NCBI GenBank assembly: GCA_013146195.2
Contig: CM028378.1
Location: 85,556,295-85,620,294 of the forward strand
Reading direction: 5' to 3'
From: Codonopsis lanceolata
Taxonomy: Eukaryota; Streptophyta; Magnoliopsida; Asterales; Campanulaceae
Length of the DNA stretch: 64,000 nt
In this document: in pieces, positions 57,658-64,000 of the stretch
How positions within the stretch are numbered: position 1 is the first letter of the stretch
Layout of the letters: each line of letters begins with the position of its first letter
Notes under the pieces: model-generated
Told to the model about the DNA's origin: nothing
Seen by the model: only the letters and a program-made list of their open reading frames with translations
Databases searched by the model: none
Position numbers and translations under genes: made by a program

Positions 57658-58644
57658 ATCCTAACAATAAATTAAAAAAGAAAGAAAAAAAAGTTAAATA
57701 GTAAACCAAGCTGCTAGGGTTCACGATTGTGCTCCAAACATGATCCATCCTTTTGTTTCTTCATCGACGCCCGCAAACTACAATGGCAATGTCATCTCTT
57801 GCATATCTCCAGGTCTGACTCTCTCCCTCCCTCACTCCCGCATTTTATGTGTTCTTAATGGGTTGCTTTTAGTAGGTAACAATTAGTCAATTAACAATGC
57901 TCAAAGATTCCCAAGGCTTGTACCCCAACACCACCAACTAACCCACAACCAATCCATCATCAAAAATATTCGAAAAAGTACTATTCAAACTTGAAACAAG
58001 AAGATTTTAAACCAAGGCTAGAATGTCCGTACGCCTTCATGATCACCACAACTTCAACTCATGCTTGATCCCTCCTAGTGACTTACGATGCAACAAAAAA
58101 TAGTTGTGTAACCTATTACTACTCATTAAGAAAACTCTTATATGTTTTGCTCCCCTCTTTTTAACTTTTTTATTGGGGTCGATTTCATCAAAAATAATTC
58201 TTATCCTTGTGAAATAATTCTTATCTTTTCTTTTTAATTGTTTTTTTAGGATTAGAATTTAACCAATGTTAGTTACAAATTGAGTTAGTAATTAAGTAAA
58301 AAATAGGGCTCATTAATGTCACATCAACTTCCACATAATTAGGTGTAAGTTTTTAGATACTTATTAGGTACCAATATCTTTAACCATCATGGGTAATGAT
58401 ATAGATACCTAATAAGTACCTAAAATCTTTCACCTAATGATGTGACATATTGATGTGACATATTTTTTACTTCATTACTAACCAAATTTATAACTAACAT
58501 TGGTTAAATTCTAATCCTAAAAATAAATTAAAAAGAAAGAAAAAAGTTAAATAGTAAACCAAGCTGCTAGGGTTTGCGATTGTGCTCCAACCATGAGCCG
58601 TCCTTTGGTTTCTTCACCGACGCCCGCAAACTACAATGGAAATG
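57658..58644. repeat. Satellite array continued (end of monomer 13, monomer 14)
   Basis: After the LINE the monomer resumes with AACAATAAATTAAAAAAG and the type A wording (GGTTCACGATTGTGC, CATGATCC). The next landmark is at 58249 (type B: AGATACTTATTAGGTACC, ATAGATACC). The array ends at 58644 inside ACAATGGAAATG, where the LTR begins. Without the LINE the interval 51554 to 58249 equals one monomer (about 854 bp). Confidence 0.93.
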
Positions 58645-61600
58645 TGTGGCGACCCGACCCGGATTCCGGAACGGAAATCCAAAGTCCTGCCGCAAGGACA
58701 AGGCAAGAAGAGGACAAGCACTTGCAAAACAGTAGTGCGAGTCAGACAGTTGAGCTAACGAGCTCAACAAAGGTAGAGAAGCCGTATACAAAAATACGGG
58801 TCAGGAAGAAACGAATCTGCGGAAGTGGTTGGGGAAAGAAGTTCCAAGCTTAAGTCTCGAAAACAAAGTCAAGAAACCAAAAGAGACAATATTCTCCCGA
58901 AGGGGAAAACAAAACTCACGTGCCGCAACATTGCAAATGCTGAACAAACCATCGGCACTCCAGGCCGGCGTTTCAACAAAGAACAAACCTGATAACAATT
59001 ACCCACGGCTAAGGCATACCGGGGTTAACCAACAGCAATAGCAACTAGAATAAAGAAAAGCCCCAAGGCTACTGCGTGCCCGGGAGACAAATGAAATAGA
59101 TATGGAAACCACGAACAAGGCACAACACAACACGTCGGCCCAAGAACGAACTAATACAGAAACTCAAGTATCTACTCGATCGTAAAGTCTAAATAACTTT
59201 ACAAGATGTCGGTCTAACAAGAATAGCAAGGTACATGAACAAGAGACAATGCTAAAGGAAGTAGAACGCCACAACCTACTGCTCGAAAAGTCGGCTGCTA
59301 AAATCATGAACTACACGATCAGATCTCGATCTATCGATCAACCGCGATCTGCTACAGTCACGATCTACTCGGCCTCAACACAGCTACTGAAATTGAAACT
59401 AGAAAACAAGTACGGGATGAGTCATAATGACCCAGTACGCTACCACTAAACAATATAACATAATCGTAACATTTTCATAAGTAGAAATGAAATCGGGTTA
59501 CGACGATGAAGAACCAGAAGTCAGGTTGTACTGTACAGAACTGTTCCTTTAGCAGGCTACCAAGATGAACTAGGGTGAATCCCATATTCACAAACAATCA
59601 GGTAAGTCAGGAGGCAAGTGACAAGAATAATCGTACAGTTAGGGACGTATGTCTTGACATGAAACATCCCAGGTATCTTATAGAATAATTAAGTAAAAGT
59701 ATGCATATATTTACATGTATACACGTATCAAGTCTCTCATAGAATCATTAGGTGGAGATGTATAAACTCATCACAATTGTCAAGCAATCAAGGACAAGTA
59801 TATATGAGCATAGAGATCATATATTCAAGATGCACATTATTGCACATAGTTCACATAATGTGAGGATATAGAGCCGGGCCGCTGCGTAGACCTGCAAAAC
59901 AGACACCTTCATGACGTGCGATTATCGATGGGTGTGATAATACATCGATCTTCCGAGGATATGCTCGGGATAACAATAGTCAATCTCAATGGGCGCGTAT
60001 TGGTTGGCCAGAGAGAGCTCTTCCCCACTGTGGCCCGTAGTGGAGGGTGTGTGCGATAACAAGTATGCCAGCTGGACTTATGCAACGCCAAGTAGTATTT
60101 ACTCAACAATCAATCAATCAGTATGGAATGAGTCCGACAAGAGCATCCTTGTTCAAGATTAGTATATAATCTCATCAATAAACAAGCAAGATTGAGCTCG
60201 ACAAGAGCGAACTCAATATATCAAGTATGCATTTATTATGTCATAAAGATACAAGCATGACAGTCAATCCATTTCAATAGTCTAGAATTAGTTTTCTAGT
60301 GGAACGCATGTAATAACGTCGTAGAGATTGATCATTGAGCCGGTATTGTTCAATAGCTCACTAGTGTCGACTCCGTTGAGTCATTTCTATAATTTCAACC
60401 AAGTAGAGTGGGAACACTATATGTGTTCCAAGACTCTTTTCTATGTTCTCGCTTGAAGCATGACTAGGTTCTTGTTCCAATTAGGAACCTTAGTGCAAAG
60501 TCACTAAGTCAAGTATATAAGGGAAGCCTAAGTTGATCATTATCAAGTCAAGCTTAGTTCAATTCCAATTCATAATTCCACTTAATAGTAGAATCCAAGT
60601 TCAGTACAAATCATTAACTGAAGATCAGATCAAGCATGGAGGCAAGTACATTCAATATGCTTATAATTCATATTATAGAAACATGTAGAAGAATCAATTC
60701 ATGACAAGGTAGGAAATAATGCTTTTAGCCATAATATCAATTGTACATAGTATTCCGTATTTAAATGTGAAACCAAGTTAGGTTGTAACTCAGCCCTCAA
60801 ACCATCATATAGTTGGTCTAGGATCATAAGCCATTTACTTGTAGGTAATAAAGTCTTCCGAGAATAATATTTCATTCTATAACCCAAAGGTCTATAGTAG
60901 TCTGATACTTAGGTAAACACTAGAGTGACGATCATTCGTAAGGTCAACCGTACTGGTGAGTCTTAGATAACAACTTAGTCATCCTAGCGACTTATACAAG
61001 TAGACTCCATGTGTATTGTACTATGAAAAGTCCCAATTCAAATCATCTCATAGAATGGTCCTCAATTTTGTTATCTTGGTCTTTCCCAAAATATTCACAA
61101 GGCGACTTTAGAGAGTCGGCATTTAATAACAACAATCATGATTCCTTAGGTTTCATACAAGCATAGATCACATCCTTACAAGTTTCGGGGCTTCATTGAA
61201 GTCCGACAAGTACCAACAGTTCTAATTCATAATCAAACCAATCCAAAGGTCTTTCATTCAAGTCATGCATTTGTGACCCACACAAACCCAATCCAAAGAC
61301 TAGCGATAATCTTGTACTTAATATCACTAAAGGTCCTCCATTAGAGTCCTAAGCCACAAATCGATCTTAACACCAATTCGGTCTCACCCAACCAAACCTC
61401 AAGATTTCATGATTTAGATGCAACGGGTACAAGTAGTCATAGGGGTTTATTCCTAAGACTCGATTAGCAACTTTTATAATTCAATGATTCCATTTGAGTC
61501 AAATTGCAAAGTCTCAAACTCTAGGTCAAGGCATAATTTTGGGATTTCCAATTTATCCGGGTTTCTAAACCTAACCACAATCAATCTTAAACCATAGCTA

Positions 61601-62641
61601 TTCCAATATACCCAGTCATAATCGTTTGGGTTCAAGCCCTAACTTTCATAGATTTATATCCATCAATAACATCTCATTTTGAGATGTATTACAATGACAA
61701 ATCACAAGGAATAAGTCTCTAGCAACCTAACATCAACATTGAGTTAGAGAGAGAAACTAGGGTTTCGGTAACGTACCTTTATCGACCCACAAACGACTAG
61801 GAAGAGGGAAACAAACCCAAGGGAAATGATCTACTTGGAAAGGGCTTCGCGAAGGTGGTCTCGGCTCATCAAACGGATGGCCGAACTCCGGGAATCGCCG
61901 GAACACGCACTAGTCGCACGCTCAATCTCCCGCACTCTCTCCTTCCCGTTCATGGCTGAAGGCGATCACTAATGAAGAGAGGAGAGGAGTGTTTGGGGGT
62001 TATAAGGGTGATTAAGGACTAATATACCCTCAAATAAGTGAAAGGGCAAGGGTTAAGTAAGGGTAGAATAGGAGTTTCACGCCAGAAATCAAACCAGCAC
62101 AAAGCTGATGTCGGGAGCGCTGTTCGGTTGTCTGGACCGAACTTTTCACCACTTGTTCGGTTGCTATGGCCGAACACTCCCCAAGGAGTTCGGTTTGGCT
62201 GGCCGAACATCTCCCAGGATGTTCGGTTGTCGAGTTGGAACGATGGTTTAAGTCTAAAACGAAGCTGAATGGGTCTAGGACTAAAAGTGATGCACCGGTT
62301 GGGTGAATGCAACTCAAACAAGCATAAAACTTGTGTACCAAGGCCTTATGAGACTCAAATAACCCTCAAGACAAGTGGAGGAATGACTAAGAGTACAATC
62401 GAGGTCTCACAAAAGAACTACGTGAGAAAACTCTAAACCGAGTCAAGTAACGAATAGCGTCGGTAAGCGACTCGTAACTTTAACTAGTTAAGGTCTACGG
62501 AACATAGGGAACTAAGGTATTGGCTTCTAGATAGCCTACCTACACCAATCAAGGTCCTTACCTCAAGTCAAGTAAGCAAGGTCACGATTAAACGACATGC
62601 AAAGCAAGAAGGTCAATTACACGAAGGTTCGGGGTCTTACA
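58645..62641 (-). mobile_element. Chromovirus-type LTR (4.0 kb), minus strand
   Basis: On the minus strand it begins TGTAAGACCCCGAACC (62641) and ends GGGTCGGGTCGCCACA (58645). It shares segments with the LTR at 17163-19985 (GTCCAGCTGGCAT, CCACAGTGGGGAAG, terminal GGAATCCGGGTCGGG). A TATA-like CTTATAACCCCC lies near 62000. U3 has a 33-bp tandem repeat (62122-62234). The polypurine tract at 62642-62652 shows it is a 3' LTR of a minus-strand element. Lengths of about 4 kb are within the range for chromovirus LTRs. No genes inside. Confidence 0.85.
62122..62234. repeat. 33-bp tandem repeat with GTTCGG..CCGAAC dyad
   Basis: Units begin at 62122, 62155, 62188 and 62221 (spacing exactly 33). The first three contain GTTCGG near the start and CCGAAC about 9 bases later, forming an inverted dyad. 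The array lies in U3 of the LTR, upstream of the TATA, a typical place for duplicated transcription-factor or methylation-sensitive sites. Confidence 0.92.
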
Positions 62642-62652
62642 TCCTCACCACT
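62642..62652 (-). promoter_or_regulatory. Polypurine tract of the minus-strand chromovirus
   Basis: AGTGGTGAGGA on the minus strand directly precedes TGTAAGAC of the LTR. The upstream AATTCGAGGACGAATTC (62659-62675) is the short conserved block often seen before this tract in chromoviruses. Confidence 0.7.
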
Positions 62653-62880
62653 TTAAAAGAATTCGTCCTCGAATTCACAATCCTACAACCACCAAAGTTC
62701 AATACTAGGGCCTACAAATGAAGTCGAGGAAACCACCTTAGTGTGCCTCAAAACACGAGGGGAATAAATACGTAAATATCATCTTCAATCAATTCCAAGG
62801 TCGAGTCATCTTGACTCTTGACGGGGTTCAAGGACATTAGCAAAGCTTACAGAGTTCCAACAAATGTGGACATTGGGGTG
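62653..62880 (-). mobile_element. Internal remnant of the minus-strand chromovirus
   Basis: About 230 bases upstream of the polypurine tract on the minus strand. No clear pol homology was recognised. The block stops at an inverted satellite fragment, so the rest of the element is absent. Confidence 0.5.
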
Positions 62881-63255
62881 AAAATGGGTTAGCAATTAAG
62901 TAAAAAATATGGCACATTAACAAACATCATTAGGTGTAAGATTTTAGGTACTTATTAGGTACCCATATCATTACCCATCATGGGTAATGGTATGGGTACC
63001 TATTACTAAAAAGCCCTTACACCTAATGAAAGTTGATCAAGTTGTCAATCATTATCATGGATCCTATATTTTACTTAATTACTATCTCAATTTGTAACTA
63101 ACCTTGGTTAAATTCTAATCCTAAAAAACAATGAAAAGAAAAGATAAAATTATTTCGATCAAGGATCACAAGTTATTTTTGATGAAATTGACAAAAAAAA
63201 AAAAAGATGACAAAACATATAATTGTCTTCTTAATGAGTAGAAATAGGTTAATCA
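62881..63255. repeat. Satellite fragment, inverted orientation
   Basis: The reverse complement carries the monomer wording: TGATTAACCTATTTCTACTC, then AGGATTAGAATTTAACCAAG, the palindromic core and AATTGCTAACCCA. It covers about 375 bases of one monomer, in opposite orientation to the main array. It has a shortened palindrome with a sequence change near 63010-63050. Confidence 0.88.
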
Positions 63256-63446
63256 AATTTTGTTTTCGAGCCTTAAGCTTGGGACTTCTTTTTCAAATCC
63301 AGTTTCTTCCGTATTTTTTGTATACGGCTTCTACCTTTGTTGAGCTCGTTAGGTCAACCTCTTGATAATGCAAGTGTTTGTCCTCTTCTTGTCTTGTCCT
63401 TGCGGACGACTTTGGGATTCGTTAATCGAGATGCATCGCCACGAGT
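63256..63446 (+). mobile_element. 3' end of a chromovirus LTR, plus strand
   Basis: Matches the minus-strand LTR end (58645-58865) in reverse orientation: TTTGTTTTCGAG, CTTAAGCTTGG, GTATACGGCTTCT, TTTGTTGAGCTCGTTAG and CTTGTCCTCTTCTTG. It is followed by a primer site, so this is a 5' LTR fragment with most of the LTR missing. Confidence 0.8.
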
Positions 63447-63458
63447 TGGTATCAGAGC
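63447..63458 (+). promoter_or_regulatory. Primer-binding site (tRNA-iMet)
   Basis: TGGTATCAGAGC, a perfect 12-base match to the canonical tRNA-iMet site, directly after the LTR end. Confidence 0.92.
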
Positions 63459-63815
63459 TTTTGTTAGCTACGCCAGGATAGGTTCCATGGCCTTGGTTGG
63501 GTTTGGGATTGTCGTCGAGTATTTATCATTGAGTGTTCTTGTTAGTGCATAATCGGCATGTTCAAGTATAGGACTTGGAGTACTTAGTTCGACTTGGTCT
63601 AGATTGCCGTGAGTGCAAGCTTGTGTCTATAGTATCATATTCCTCTATGTTGCTTTTAAGTTGCGTTATACCAAGAGTGTGTGTACAATCTTAATAATTT
63701 GCTAGAGCTATTGTTACTAACTAGTTGTGAGACCAATTAAGCTCGGGTTGTCGATCACGAGCTGATCGTTGTGGTGTCACCATTAGTGTCTTTGAGCGTT
63801 GTACACAATACTTCT
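63459..63815 (+). mobile_element. Chromovirus 5' leader
   Basis: Sequence after the primer site, before gag. Contains TTCTTGTTAGTGCATAATCGGCATG and similar non-coding wording. No gag is reached before the window end; the short frame 63337-63552 spans LTR and leader and is not a gene. Confidence 0.5.
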
Positions 63816-64000
63816 GGCGGCGTGGCTAAGCCCGTAGTACCTAGTGTATTATGTGATTTATCCCTTCATATCTCAATATACATAGCTCTAGTACCAAATC
63901 GTGAGTGCTTGGCACTACTTTGGCAATTGGAGGACTATTTATACTTATATAGAAATACCCTAATAATCACTACGTATTGTTGAGGTTTAGCCACGCCGCC
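63816..64000. repeat. 14-bp perfect inverted repeat, possible MITE
   Basis: GGCGGCGTGGCTAA at 63816-63829 and its exact complement at 63987-64000 enclose 157 bases. The window ends exactly at the right arm, so a target duplication cannot be tested. A related TCTGGCGGCGTG 12-mer is in the chromovirus LTR near 19243. Confidence 0.55.

Noticed and set aside
58593..59041. Frames of 86 and 70 residues across the satellite-LTR junction
   Set aside because: They span two unrelated repeats and lie in a non-coding LTR end.

Overview
The window is nuclear DNA of a flowering plant, most likely a eudicot. It is AT-rich, built almost entirely of nested and decayed transposable elements, and carries one host-type gene: a broken ankyrin-repeat/PGG-domain membrane protein gene with plant-style introns. 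Chromodomain Ty3/gypsy elements, Copia elements with a tRNA-iMet primer site, Stowaway, hAT and Mutator-like elements, and a plant L1-type LINE with an RNase H domain all fit an angiosperm. I see no bacterial gene, CRISPR array, tRNA or rRNA. Positions 14268-14367 are a 100-N assembly gap.

Layout. 1-7.5 kb: LTR-like relics and a decayed 'putative gypsy-type transposon' gene whose 3' flank is split by a solo LTR with a 5-bp target duplication. 7.5-13.1 kb: the 5' part of a Mutator-like transposon, a reverse-strand LTR of the same family as the solo LTR, a Copia solo LTR, and a 42-bp minisatellite of about 24 copies. 14.4-20 kb: a degenerate chromovirus pol and its 2.8-kb 3' LTR. 20.6-25.8 kb: a truncated Copia element, a hAT-type and two Stowaway-type miniature elements (with intact target duplications or TA flanks), and AT-rich repeats. 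26.4-32.1 kb: the ankyrin/PGG pseudogene. Its first exon encodes a Copia gag-like domain and joins the ankyrin exon in phase across a 2.85-kb intron full of repeats. 32.3-33.6 kb: a non-autonomous Mutator-like element with a perfect 9-bp target duplication. 35-41.4 kb: gypsy LTR pieces, a 76-bp tandem repeat and a Copia element that lost most of pol.

41.4-58.6 kb is a satellite array of 14 monomers of about 852 bp. Each contains a roughly 269-bp near-perfect palindrome, and the right half is organised as a 3-monomer higher-order repeat of about 2,554 bp. A nearly full-length L1-like LINE (51838-57657, minus strand, 11-bp target duplication) sits inside one monomer. The array is cut at 58645 by a 4.0-kb minus-strand chromovirus-type LTR. 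Beyond it lie an inverted satellite fragment, an oppositely oriented LTR end with a primer-binding site, and a 14-bp inverted repeat at the window edge.

No transposon gene here looks intact except LINE ORF1. Several premature stops can be explained by C-to-T changes on one strand or the other, as expected in methylated plant repeats. The most interesting items are the higher-order palindromic satellite, the gag-ankyrin-PGG gene architecture and the hairpin-forming 42-bp minisatellite.
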